64,000 nt of DNA from Mycolicibacterium austroafricanum. GTDB lineage: Bacteria; Actinomycetota; Actinomycetes; Mycobacteriales; Mycobacteriaceae. The first letter of the stretch is position 1, and each line of letters begins with the position of its first letter. Shown piece by piece: positions 1 through 7,740 of the stretch. The stretch lies in contig NZ_HG964455.1 in NCBI RefSeq assembly GCF_000612725.1, positions 62,001 to 126,000 of the forward strand. The letters run 5' to 3'. The notes under the pieces were generated by a model that saw nothing but the letters and a program-made list of their open reading frames with translations, ran no database searches and was not told where the DNA came from. The translations under genes were made by a program, and so were the position numbers.

Positions 1-115
1 TCCGCAACCGACCGGACTCCGTCGGCACGTCGTCCGAGGATTTCACCCTGGCAGCGATGTCTGCCGTCCCGCGGGACTCAACTGTATCGGTCACCACGGC
101 CACAGCAGTTCTCAT
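1..115 (-). CDS. 5' end of a gene cut by the window edge, function unknown
   Basis: An open frame starts at an ATG at 115 and runs out of the window. Only 38 codons are visible, beginning MRTAVAVVTDTVES, and they match no family I can name. The run GGGGG lies just upstream of the ATG. The gene lies downstream of tsf in the same orientation; in related genomes an amidase gene or pyrH can lie here. PyrH has a variable N-terminus, so this could be pyrH, but nothing visible proves it. It is also possible that this frame is not coding. Confidence 0.35.
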   Translation of the reverse strand, partial: MRTAVAVVTDTVESRGTADIAARVKSSDDVPTESGRLR

Positions 116-116
116 G

Positions 117-417
117 ATCCCCCATAGAGTGAGGCTAACTCAGCAAACGTCGAAAACCACCGTACTCGCCACCTTACGGCAGCGTCAGAATGGCAGCCGG
201 GTTAGCTGGACCTTTTGCCCGCAGTCCTTGCGTGGGAAAACAGGCAAACGCGACCGAGGCCGGCCACCCATCCCTTGACCTCCCCTGGCCGACGCGAGCA
301 AACACACCGGTGGTCCGGATTTGTTTCCCCACCGCGACGACAGGCCGACCACGAGATCCGCGTGTACCGCAGATCACGGCGGGCGAGGGCATCGCCGGGA
401 CCCTCAGTACGAAAGCA
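117..417. other. Intergenic stretch, no gene recognised
   Basis: About 300 bases between the cut gene and the hairpin after tsf. Short frames exist on both strands, but none has a ribosome binding site or a recognisable protein. The part nearest 117 presumably holds the promoter of the cut minus-strand gene; I cannot place it with confidence. Confidence 0.4.
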
Positions 418-451
418 CGAGGCCCCCGGGACCGTGGTCCCGGGGGCCTCG
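418..451 (-). terminator. Hairpin terminator of the rpsB-tsf operon
   Basis: A perfect inverted repeat with a 16-bp GC-rich stem (418-433 pairs with 436-451) and a 2-nt loop starts 17 nt past the tsf stop. On the minus strand it is followed by TGCTTTCGT, a weak T-rich tail. This is a good intrinsic terminator by stem strength, although mycobacterial terminators often lack a long U tract. Confidence 0.75.
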
Positions 452-467
452 CGTGAATTCAGACCTG

Positions 468-1283
468 TCAGGCCTGACCGACCTCGAAGCGGACGAACCG
501 CGTCACGGTCACCCCGGCCTCGTCGAGCAGCGCCTTGACCGACTTCTTGTTGTCGGACACCGCAGGCTGATCCAGCAGCACGACGTCCTTGTAGAAGCCC
601 GTCACCCGGCCCTCGACGATCTTCGGAAGCGCCTGCTCCGGCTTGCCCTCGTTGCGGGCGGTCTCCTCGGCGATGCGCCGCTCGTTGGCGACGATGTCCT
701 CCGGCACGTCCTCACGGGTGAGGTACTTGGCCTTCAGCGCGGCGATCTGCAGGGCGACCGCGTGAGCGGCCGACGTGTCGCCACCGGTGTACTCGACCAG
801 CACACCCACCGCGGGCGGCAGATCGGCGGCGCGCTTGTGCAGGTAGGTCTCGGTCGTGCCGTCGAAATACGTGGCACGACGGAGCTCCAGCTTCTCGCCG
901 ATCTTGGCCGACAGGTCGGCGATCGCCTGCTCGACCGTGGTGTCACCGAGCTTGACCGCCTTGAGCGCGTCGACGTCGGCCGCCTTGGCCGCAGCCGCCG
1001 CAGCGACGATCTGATCGGCGAGCGCCTGGAACTCGCCGTTCTTGGCGACGAAGTCCGTCTCGGAGTTCAGCTCGATGAGCGCGCCGTCCTTTGCGGCGAC
1101 CAGGCCCTCGGCGGTGGCGCGCTCAGCGCGCTTGCCGACGTCCTTGGCGCCCTTGATGCGCAGCAACTCGACGGCCTTGTCGAAGTCACCTTCGGCCTCG
1201 ACCAGCGCGTTCTTCGAGTCCAGCATGCCGGCACCGGTCAGCTCCCGGAGGCGCTTGACGTCGGCGGCGGTGTAGTTAGCCAT
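468..1283 (-). CDS. tsf: Elongation factor Ts
   Basis: EF-Ts, the guanine nucleotide exchange factor that recycles EF-Tu-GDP during translation in the cytoplasm. The 271 residues match the usual actinobacterial length. The N-terminal UBA-like part (about 1-55, starting MANYTAADVKRLRELTGAGM) contacts EF-Tu, and the diagnostic TDFVAKN motif is at 76-82. It lies 30 nt downstream of rpsB in the standard rpsB-tsf operon and is followed by a strong hairpin. The start is the ATG that gives the family N-terminus. Identification is secure. Confidence 0.97.
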   Translation of the reverse strand: MANYTAADVKRLRELTGAGMLDSKNALVEAEGDFDKAVELLRIKGAKDVGKRAERATAEGLVAAKDGALIELNSETDFVAKNGEFQALADQIVAAAAAAKAADVDALKAVKLGDTTVEQAIADLSAKIGEKLELRRATYFDGTTETYLHKRAADLPPAVGVLVEYTGGDTSAAHAVALQIAALKAKYLTREDVPEDIVANERRIAEETARNEGKPEQALPKIVEGRVTGFYKDVVLLDQPAVSDNKKSVKALLDEAGVTVTRFVRFEVGQA

Positions 1284-1313
1284 AGAAGTCTTTCCTTTGA
1301 GGCGTCGCGGGTG

Positions 1314-2135
1314 TCAGGACTGTTCGGGTGCTGCGGTCTCGCCGGCGGCAGCCTCGGGTGCGGCGGTGGTGGCACCGGCCAGCAGCTCCTGCTCCCACTC
1401 GGCAAGTGGCTCGGCCGCCTCGGCCGCGGCCTTGTCGGCACCGGCACCGGCGCGGGCCTGCAGACCCTCGGCGACCGCGGAGGCCACCACCTTGGTCAGC
1501 AGCGCAGCCGAGCGGATGGCGTCGTCGTTACCCGGGATCGGGTAGTCGACGAGATCCGGATCGCAGTTGGTGTCCAGGATCGCGATGATCGGGATGTTCA
1601 GCTTGCGGGCCTCGGCCACCGCGAGGTGTTCCTTGTTGGTGTCGACGACCCAGATCGCCGACGGCACCTTCTGCATGTCCCTGATGCCACCGAGGCTGCG
1701 CTCGAGCTTGTTCTTCTCGCGGGTCAGCATCAGGATTTCTTTCTTGGTGCGACCCTCGAAGCCACCGGTCTGCTCCATGGCCTCAAGCTCCTTGAGGCGC
1801 TGCAGGCGCTTGTGCACGGTGGAGAAGTTGGTGAGCATGCCGCCCAGCCAGCGCTGGTTCACGAACGGCATGCCGACGCGGGTGGCCTCTTCGGCGATGG
1901 ATTCCTGCGCCTGCTTCTTGGTGCCGACGAACATGACGGAACCGCCGTGCGCGACGGTCTCCTTCACGAACTCATAGGCCTTGTCGATGTAGGTCAGCGT
2001 CTGCTGCAGATCGATGATGTAGATGCCGTTGCGGTCGGTGAAGATGAACCGCTTCATCTTGGGGTTCCAGCGTCGGGTCTGATGCCCGAAGTGCGCGCCG
2101 CTGTCAAGCAGCTGCTTCATTGTTACGACAGCCAT
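1314..2135 (-). CDS. rpsB: 30S ribosomal protein S2
   Basis: Structural protein of the small ribosomal subunit. The family N-terminus MAVVTMKQLLDSGAHFGHQ starts at the ATG at 2135. The open frame continues upstream by 57 codons, but that extension does not resemble S2, so I reject the longer start. The protein is 273 residues with an Ala/Glu-rich C-terminal tail typical of mycobacterial S2. It is the first gene of the rpsB-tsf operon and is preceded by a leader that may be about 190 nt long. No strong Shine-Dalgarno sequence is next to the ATG; AAAGG lies about 15 nt upstream. Confidence 0.97.
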   Translation of the reverse strand: MAVVTMKQLLDSGAHFGHQTRRWNPKMKRFIFTDRNGIYIIDLQQTLTYIDKAYEFVKETVAHGGSVMFVGTKKQAQESIAEEATRVGMPFVNQRWLGGMLTNFSTVHKRLQRLKELEAMEQTGGFEGRTKKEILMLTREKNKLERSLGGIRDMQKVPSAIWVVDTNKEHLAVAEARKLNIPIIAILDTNCDPDLVDYPIPGNDDAIRSAALLTKVVASAVAEGLQARAGAGADKAAAEAAEPLAEWEQELLAGATTAAPEAAAGETAAPEQS

Positions 2136-2436
2136 AATGAGTCCAGTGGCCTTTTCTTTGTTGTCGGTTGTCGTCCGGCATCGGGTGAGCCGGACCCTGG
2201 CGACTGCTTCGATGCCGGACCCGTCTCTTGGAGGCGGGACCGCCCGGCATGCGAGGTGACGAGCTGGTGAGCCCGTGCTGCAGACGCGCGAAGTCAGCCC
2301 GCGCAAACGAGCTGCGGGTAGGAGTTTACACGCTCGGAACAGGTGCTTTTACCACCGAGCAGCGCCCCAACCGGTGATCCACAGGTTCGCAGGTTCGGGC
2401 TTTCCCTGTCCTGCGCCGGTCCGCTGAACTGGACGG
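2136..2436. other. Divergent intergenic region with the rpsB leader and promoter
   Basis: About 300 bases between divergent rpsB and the M23-like gene. On the minus strand a sigma-A-like -10 element TAAACT lies at 2328-2323. If it is the promoter, rpsB has an untranslated leader near 190 nt, long enough for the autoregulatory structures known for S2 operons elsewhere. I see the GC-rich repeated word CCGGCATCG inside the leader but cannot draw a convincing fold by eye. Confidence 0.4.
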
Positions 2437-2925
2437 ATGCGGGTCCTGGCGAGTGCGATCGCCGTCGCGGTGGTGACGGCCGCGCCGGCCGCTGCCGACG
2501 ACGTCCGGCTGGGCTGGCCGCTGCAACCGTCTCCGGCGGTGGTGCGCCAGTTCGACGCACCCGCCCCGAACTGGCAGCGCGGCCACCGCGGTGTCGACCT
2601 TGCCGGGACCGACGGGCAGCCGGTGTACGCGGCGGCAGCCGGCACGGTGGTGTTCGCCGGCGATCTGGCAGGCAGGCCCCTGGTGTCGATCGCGCACCCG
2701 GGCGGGCTGCGCACCACCTATGAACCCGTGCGGCCGGCGGTGCGGCGGGGACAGCAGGTGACCGCCGGGTCCGCGCTCGGCGAACTGGCCGCGGGACATC
2801 CGAACTGCGCGGCGCCGGCCTGCCTGCACTGGGGAGCGATGTGGGGGCCGGCGTCTCGGGCCGACTACGTCGACCCGGTGGGACTGCTCGGCACCACCGC
2901 GATCCGGCTCAAGCCTCTGCGCTGA
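2437..2925 (+). CDS. Secreted M23-like (LytM domain) protein
   Basis: A 162-residue exported protein matching the gene next to rpsB in M. tuberculosis (Rv2891). An N-terminal signal peptide ends near residues 19-20 (VTAAPAAA). The rest is a compact M23/LytM fold, the family of zinc peptidases that cut peptidoglycan cross-links. The metal ligands H50 and D54 (GHRGVD) and H131 (CLHWG) are present. The first His of the usual HxH motif is Cys129, and the usual YxHL His is replaced (TYEPV). Cys124 and Cys129 could form a disulfide. Activity is therefore uncertain, and it may be a wall-binding or regulatory LytM factor. Confidence 0.85.
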   Translation: MRVLASAIAVAVVTAAPAAADDVRLGWPLQPSPAVVRQFDAPAPNWQRGHRGVDLAGTDGQPVYAAAAGTVVFAGDLAGRPLVSIAHPGGLRTTYEPVRPAVRRGQQVTAGSALGELAAGHPNCAAPACLHWGAMWGPASRADYVDPVGLLGTTAIRLKPLR

Positions 2926-2943
2926 CGGTCCGCGGTCGATCGT

Positions 2944-2957
2944 TGTGAGCGCTCACG
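2944..2957. promoter_or_regulatory. LacI-type operator O1, upstream of furanose transporter
   Basis: Sequence TGTGAGCGCTCACG, with a perfect 12-bp palindrome at 2945-2956 around a central CG. It matches the consensus TGTKARCGYTMACA that I derive from five sites in this window. It is 66 bp from O2 and 112 nt before the transporter start. Confidence 0.65.
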
Positions 2958-3009
2958 CGGGCAAGTAGATGGGTTTGAACAGGAGTTTCAGACGTTGACA
3001 GGTCACAGA

Positions 3010-3023
3010 CGTTAACGTTAACA
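3010..3023. promoter_or_regulatory. LacI-type operator O2, upstream of furanose transporter
   Basis: Sequence CGTTAACGTTAACA, with a perfect 12-bp palindrome (GTTAACGTTAAC, 3011-3022) around a central CG, as in the other sites. It lies 45 nt before the TTG start of the binding-protein gene, a position suited to repression. O1 and O2 together could support looping. Confidence 0.65.
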
Positions 3024-3068
3024 TTCGCCAAATGTAATCCAGGCCACACCAGGAGCAAGGAGCGACCG

Positions 3069-4056
3069 TTGAGGAAACGAGCACTGTTCGCGGCACTGTC
3101 ATTGGGGGTCGCGATCGCCACCACGCTGGCGGCATGTGGCAGCGGGCCGGCGCCCGACGGCGCAGGCGACGGCACCATCACGATGGGTTTCTCCCAAGTC
3201 GGCGCGGAAAGTGGATGGCGGACCGCCAATACCAAGTCGGTGCAGGAGGCGGCGTCAGCCGCCGGTGTCGACCTGAAGTTCTCCGACGCCAACGGAAAGC
3301 AGGAGAACCAGATCTCGGCCCTGCGGTCGTTCATCCAGCAGGGCGTCGACGTGCTGGCGTTCAGCCCCGTGGTGCGCACAGGTTGGGACGCCGTGCTGTT
3401 GGAGGCCAAGAACGCCGGCATCCCGGTGATCCTCACCGACCGCGCCGTGGACACCACGGTCCCCGACGCCTACGTGTCGTTCCTGGGCGCCGACTTCGTC
3501 GACGAGGGCCGCCGCGCCGGCCGGTGGGTGGTCGACGAGTATGCCGGTCAGACCGAGCCGGTCAACATCGTCATCCTGGAGGGCACCACCGGGGCCGACC
3601 CCGCCATCGACCGCAACACCGGCTTCGAGGAAGCGATCTCGGCATCGCCGAACCTCAACGTGATCGCCTCGCAGACAGGAGATTTCACGCGGTCAGGCGG
3701 CAAACAGGTGATGGAGGCCTTCCTCAAGGCGCATCCCGACATCGACCTGGTGTTCGCCCAGAACGACGATATGGGCCTGGGTGCGGTCGAGGCGATCCAG
3801 GCGGCGGGCAAGACCCCCGGTCAAGACATCAAGATCGTCGCGGTCGACGCGACGAGCGACGAGCGACGGCATGCGTGCGCTGGCCGACGGCAAATTCAAC
3901 TTTCTCGTCGAATGCAACCCGTTGCTCGGCCCCCAGCTGATGGACCTCGCCGAGAAGGTGGTGGCCGGCGAACCGGTGCCCGCGCGCGTCGTGGTCCCGG
4001 ACGAGACGTTCACCACCCAGCAGGCGATCGAAGCACTTCCCAACCGGCAGTACTGA
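3069..4056 (+). pseudogene. YtfQ-like furanose-binding lipoprotein, frameshifted
   Basis: Substrate-binding protein of a sugar ABC importer. It starts at a TTG (3069) 6 nt after AAGGAG, with a lipoprotein signal ending in LAACG. Segments such as MGFSQVGAESGW, ENQI, FTRSGGK and NDDMGLGA closely match E. coli YtfQ, the galactofuranose-binding protein; related proteins take L-arabinose. After about residue 262 the frame breaks at a 7-bp tandem duplication (3854-3867). Dropping one copy restores a 326-residue protein ending at 4056. As it stands, the frame runs without a stop into the ATPase gene, giving an 843-residue frame. This could be a real mutation, slippage variation or an assembly error. 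Confidence 0.8.
3849..3867 (+). repeat. 7-bp tandem repeat causing the frameshift
   Basis: Period-7 run gcgacgagcgacgagcgac, 2.7 copies of GCGACGA. The expected coding sequence (VDATSDGMRALADG) needs one copy fewer. A repeat of this kind is a natural substrate for replication slippage. Confidence 0.85.
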
Positions 4057-4079
4057 ACCCGGACAGCGAACCAGCCGAC

Positions 4080-5600
4080 ATGGACCGAGTCGACGAACCG
4101 GTGGTGCTGCTGTGCGGCATCGACGTCACCTTCCCCGGGGTGAAGGCGCTCGACGGTGTGGACTTCCGTCTGCTCCCCGGCGAAGTGCACGCCCTGATGG
4201 GTGAGAACGGCGCCGGCAAGTCCACGCTGATCAAGGCGCTGACCGGCGTCTATGACATCGACGGCGGCCAGATCACCGTCAATGGCGTCCCGCAGCGGTT
4301 CACCGGGCCGAGGCAAGCCCAGGACGCCGGGATCAGCACCGTCTACCAGGAGGTCAATCTCTGCCCGAACCTCACGGTCGCGGAGAACATCCTGCTGGGA
4401 CGCGAACCCCGCCGTTTCGGCCGCATCATGTACCGGGCTGTGCATGATGCGGCGCGAGCGCTGCTGGCCCAACTCGAACTCGACATCGACCCGCGCTCGA
4501 CGTTGGGCAGCCATCCGATCGCCATCCAGCAGCTGGTGGCCATCGCACGCGCCATGTCCGTATCCGCCAGGGTGCTCGTCCTGGACGAGCCCACGTCGAG
4601 CCTGGACACCGACGAGGTCGCCGAGCTGTTCCGCGTCATCCGCAGACTGCGCGACGACGGTACTGCGGTGTTGTTCGTATCCCACTTCCTGGACCAGGTC
4701 TACGAGATCTCGGACCGGATGACGGTGCTGCGCAACGGCAAGACGGTCGGCGAATGGCGCACCGCCGAACTCGACCGGCACCGGCTGATCTCGGCGATGG
4801 TCGGTCACGAACTCGATGTCCTCGGTGAGATCGCCTCCGAGGCATCGGAACTGCGTGTCGACGGGTCCGCCACCGCGTACGTGTCGGTCCGCCAGATCGA
4901 GCGTGCCCCGCAGGTCAAGCCCACCGACCTGGACATCCGCGCCGGCGAAATCGTCGGTCTGGCCGGGCTGCTCGGATCGGGACGCACCGAACTGGCCCGG
5001 TTGGTGTTCGGCGCGGACCGCGCCACCGGTGGCGACGTCAGCGTCGACGGTGCGCCCGCGCAGATCCGCTCACCACGCGCCGCGATCGGCCACGGCTTCG
5101 CGTTCACGTCGGAGAACCGCAAGACCGAGGGCATCATCGCCGATATGTCGGTGCGCGACAATCTCGTACTCGCGCTGCAGGCCCGCCGCGGATTCGCCAG
5201 ACCCCTGTCCGCGCAGGCCAAGAACGACCTCGTCACCCGCTACATCGAGATGCTCCACATCCGCCCGGCCGACCCTGACACCCCGATCAAGAACCTCAGC
5301 GGGGGCAATCAGCAGAAAGTGCTGCTGGCCCGCTGGCTGATCACCCGGCCCCGGCTGCTGATCCTCGACGAACCGACCCGCGGCATCGACGTCGGCGCCA
5401 AGGCGCAGATCCAGAAATTGATCACCCAGCTGTCGGCCGACGGGATGGCGGTGCTGTTCATCTCCGCCGAACTCGATGAAGTGGCCCGCATCAGCAACCG
5501 CATCGCGGTGCTGCGCGACGGACTGACCGTAGCCGAAATCGGCGGTGGCTGTTCGGTTTCCGACCTCACCGCATTGATCGCCGGAGGTGGACGACAATGA
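4080..5600 (+). CDS. Sugar ABC transporter ATPase, YtfR-like
   Basis: Cytoplasmic double-cassette ATPase that powers sugar import with the two permeases downstream. It has 506 residues, the normal length for the RbsA/YtfR family. The first Walker A motif GENGAGKST is at 41-49, with Walker B LVLDEPTS following. The second cassette has the degenerate P-loop GLLGSGRTEL usual for this family, and LSGGNQQKV as signature. The ATG at 4080 lies 23 nt after the original stop of the binding protein. Because of the frameshift upstream, the two genes now share a frame without an intervening stop. Its stop overlaps the permease start (ATGA). Confidence 0.92.
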   Translation: MDRVDEPVVLLCGIDVTFPGVKALDGVDFRLLPGEVHALMGENGAGKSTLIKALTGVYDIDGGQITVNGVPQRFTGPRQAQDAGISTVYQEVNLCPNLTVAENILLGREPRRFGRIMYRAVHDAARALLAQLELDIDPRSTLGSHPIAIQQLVAIARAMSVSARVLVLDEPTSSLDTDEVAELFRVIRRLRDDGTAVLFVSHFLDQVYEISDRMTVLRNGKTVGEWRTAELDRHRLISAMVGHELDVLGEIASEASELRVDGSATAYVSVRQIERAPQVKPTDLDIRAGEIVGLAGLLGSGRTELARLVFGADRATGGDVSVDGAPAQIRSPRAAIGHGFAFTSENRKTEGIIADMSVRDNLVLALQARRGFARPLSAQAKNDLVTRYIEMLHIRPADPDTPIKNLSGGNQQKVLLARWLITRPRLLILDEPTRGIDVGAKAQIQKLITQLSADGMAVLFISAELDEVARISNRIAVLRDGLTVAEIGGGCSVSDLTALIAGGGRQ

Positions 5601-6742
5601 CCGGACCCACAACGAGGCTGCCGGCCCTGCGCCGGATCACCGCGTCGCCGCTGATCTGGCCGGTCCTCGCGCTGGTCGCGCTGATGGCGCTCAACGTGCT
5701 GCTCACCCCCGGATTCCTCAGCGTGCGTATCCAGGACGGCCACCTCTACGGAAGCACCATCGACATCCTGCGCAACGGTGCGCCCACCATGCTGGTCGCG
5801 CTGGGCATGACGCTGGTCATCGCCTCACGCGGGATCGACCTGTCGGTCGGTGCGGTGGTAGCGATCTCCGGCGCGCTGGCGTGCTCGCACGTGGCGGGTT
5901 CTGCCGACCCGACGAACGGCGCCACCATCGCCGCTGCGATGACGCTCGCGCTGGGCGCCGCGGCAGTACTGGGTCTGTGGAACGGCGCGCTGGTGTCGAT
6001 CTTCGGGATCCAGCCGATCATCGCCACGCTCGTCCTGATGACGGCGGGCAGGGGTATCGCTCTGTTGATCACCGAAGGCCAGATCCTCACGGTCACAGGG
6101 GAACCCTTCAAGGTCCTCGGCGCCGGACACGCCTTCGGGTTGCCGGTGGCGGTGCTGGTGAGCCTCGCGGTGTTCGCCGCGGTGGGGTTGATGACCCGCT
6201 GCAGCGCGCTGGGCACGCTGTTGGAGGCAGTCGGGGTCAACCCGGAGGCCAGCAGGCTCGCCGGGGTGCGGTACCGAAGCATCGTGTTCGCGGTCTACGT
6301 GTTCTGCGCGGTCTGTGCCGGCATCGCGGGATTGATGATCGCGTCGAACATCGCCGCCGCCGACGCCAACAACGCCGGCCTCTGGATCGAGATGGATGCG
6401 ATTCTCGCCGTGGTGATCGGCGGCACGTCACTGCTCGGCGGAAAGTTCAGTCTGACCGGAACACTGTTGGGCGCGTTGATCATCCAGACTCTCACCACCA
6501 CGGTCTACACCGCGGGCATCACTCCGGAGACCACCTTGGTGTTCAAGGCCGCCGCGGTCATCCTGGTCTGTCTGGCGCAGGCGCCCAAGTTCCGGGCGCT
6601 GCTGCGACACGGACGCATCCGCCGGGGCCCCCGGCCGACAGCTGCTCCCACCGGGCCCGCCGGGTCCGACGCGCACCGCGCGGTCGGGACGACAGCCGAG
6701 TCGCAGTCGCAGTCGCAGTCGCAGAAGGTGACCACGTCATGA
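5597..6742 (+). CDS. Sugar ABC transporter permease, YtfT-like
   Basis: Inner-membrane permease of the BPD_transp_2 (RbsC/YtfT) family with many hydrophobic segments from about residue 17 to 345. The conserved loop GIDLSVGAVVAISG is near 80, and a second family motif lies around VVIGGTSLLGG. It has 381 residues, about 40 longer than E. coli YtfT owing to a hydrophilic tail ending in a Ser-Gln repeat (encoded by four copies of TCGCAG). It overlaps both neighbours by 4 nt (ATGA), so it is translationally coupled in the transporter operon. Confidence 0.92.
   Translation: MTGPTTRLPALRRITASPLIWPVLALVALMALNVLLTPGFLSVRIQDGHLYGSTIDILRNGAPTMLVALGMTLVIASRGIDLSVGAVVAISGALACSHVAGSADPTNGATIAAAMTLALGAAAVLGLWNGALVSIFGIQPIIATLVLMTAGRGIALLITEGQILTVTGEPFKVLGAGHAFGLPVAVLVSLAVFAAVGLMTRCSALGTLLEAVGVNPEASRLAGVRYRSIVFAVYVFCAVCAGIAGLMIASNIAAADANNAGLWIEMDAILAVVIGGTSLLGGKFSLTGTLLGALIIQTLTTTVYTAGITPETTLVFKAAAVILVCLAQAPKFRALLRHGRIRRGPRPTAAPTGPAGSDAHRAVGTTAESQSQSQSQKVTTS
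6701..6724 (+). repeat. (TCGCAG)4 hexanucleotide repeat inside permease gene
   Basis: Four exact tandem copies of TCGCAG encode SQSQSQSQ in the cytoplasmic tail of the first permease. The unit is a multiple of three, so copy changes would alter tail length without breaking the frame. Confidence 0.9.
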
Positions 6743-7740
6743 GCCTCGAGATCGCGCCCCGCCCCCGGCTCCTCGCCATACCCGGGAGAGCGGACTTCGG
6801 CGGACGCTTCCGGCCCCTGCTGGCGTCGTCGGCGTTGTTCGCCGCGCTGTTCGGCTTCGTCGTCCTCCGTTACGAATTCTCCAGTCCCACACAGCTGTTC
6901 CTGAATCTGTTGATCGACAATGGCCACCTGGTGGTGCTCGCCGTCGGGATGACCTTCGTGATCCTCACCGGCGGCATCGACCTGAGCGTCGGGTCGGTGG
7001 TGGCGCTGTCGACCGTGATCCTGGCCAAGACCCTGCAGGTGGGTTGGCCGACCCCGGTCGCCGTGACCGTGGTGCTCCTGGTCGGACCCGCGCTGGGCCT
7101 GGTGATGGGGCTGATCATCGAGTACTTCGAGGTGCAGCCGTTCATCGTGACGCTGGCCGGCATGTTCCTGGCCCGCGGATTCTGCTACCTGGTCAGCGTC
7201 GAGACGCTGCCGATCGACGATCCGGTGTTGCGCGTGTTCGGGTTGCAGTACCTCTACGTGTGGGCCGACAAGTTCATCCGCCCCACCGTCATCGTGATGT
7301 TGGTGGTGGTCGCGGTCGCGGTGTACGTCCTGCACCAGACCCGCTTCGGACGCACGGTGTACGCCGTCGGCGGTAACCGTCAGTCGGCGATGCTGATGGG
7401 TCTGGCCGCCGGCCGGGCGCGGGTGTCGGTGTACGTGGTCAGCGGCCTGTGTGCCTCGCTGGCCGGGCTGCTGCTCAGTGTGCAGAAGCTGTCCGGGTAC
7501 AGCCTCAACGGGGTCGGACTCGAGCTCGACGCCATCGCCGCGGTCGTGATCGGCGGGGTGCTGCTCTCCGGCGGCGTCGGTATGGTCCTCGGCTCGGTGA
7601 TCGGCGTGCTCATCCTGGGGACCATCCAGACCCTGGTCACCGCGGAGAACCTCGACTCGTACTGGACCCGGATCGTGACCGGCGTGCTGCTGTTGCTGTT
7701 CGTCCTGGTGCAGCGCGCGTTGTCGAGGGACACCCGGTGA
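6739..7740 (+). CDS. Sugar ABC transporter permease, YjfF-like
   Basis: Second membrane permease, 333 residues, the usual size for YjfF. It belongs to the same family as the gene upstream (GGIDLSVGSVVALS near 75, VVIGGVLLSGGVG near 270). Two distinct permeases beside one ATPase and a YtfQ-type binding protein is the signature arrangement of the YtfQRT-YjfF furanose importer, which supports uptake of galactofuranose or arabinose. The start ATG overlaps the previous stop (ATGA). The stop overlaps the GTG of the regulator gene (GTGA). Confidence 0.92.
   Translation: MSLEIAPRPRLLAIPGRADFGGRFRPLLASSALFAALFGFVVLRYEFSSPTQLFLNLLIDNGHLVVLAVGMTFVILTGGIDLSVGSVVALSTVILAKTLQVGWPTPVAVTVVLLVGPALGLVMGLIIEYFEVQPFIVTLAGMFLARGFCYLVSVETLPIDDPVLRVFGLQYLYVWADKFIRPTVIVMLVVVAVAVYVLHQTRFGRTVYAVGGNRQSAMLMGLAAGRARVSVYVVSGLCASLAGLLLSVQKLSGYSLNGVGLELDAIAAVVIGGVLLSGGVGMVLGSVIGVLILGTIQTLVTAENLDSYWTRIVTGVLLLLFVLVQRALSRDTR

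Noticed and set aside
1..115. Confident assignment of the cut gene as pyrH
   Set aside because: The visible 38 codons do not reach the conserved kinase core, so position alone is not enough.
321..2270. Long 649-codon plus-strand frame opposite tsf and rpsB
   Set aside because: It is the antisense shadow of two highly expressed GC-rich genes; its protein has no family features.
3069..5600. An 843-residue natural fusion of a binding protein and an ATPase
   Set aside because: The middle 70 or so residues are out-of-frame translation of the binding-protein C-terminus, and a 7-bp duplication explains the fusion. A lipoprotein joined to a cytoplasmic ATPase would also be topologically unlikely.
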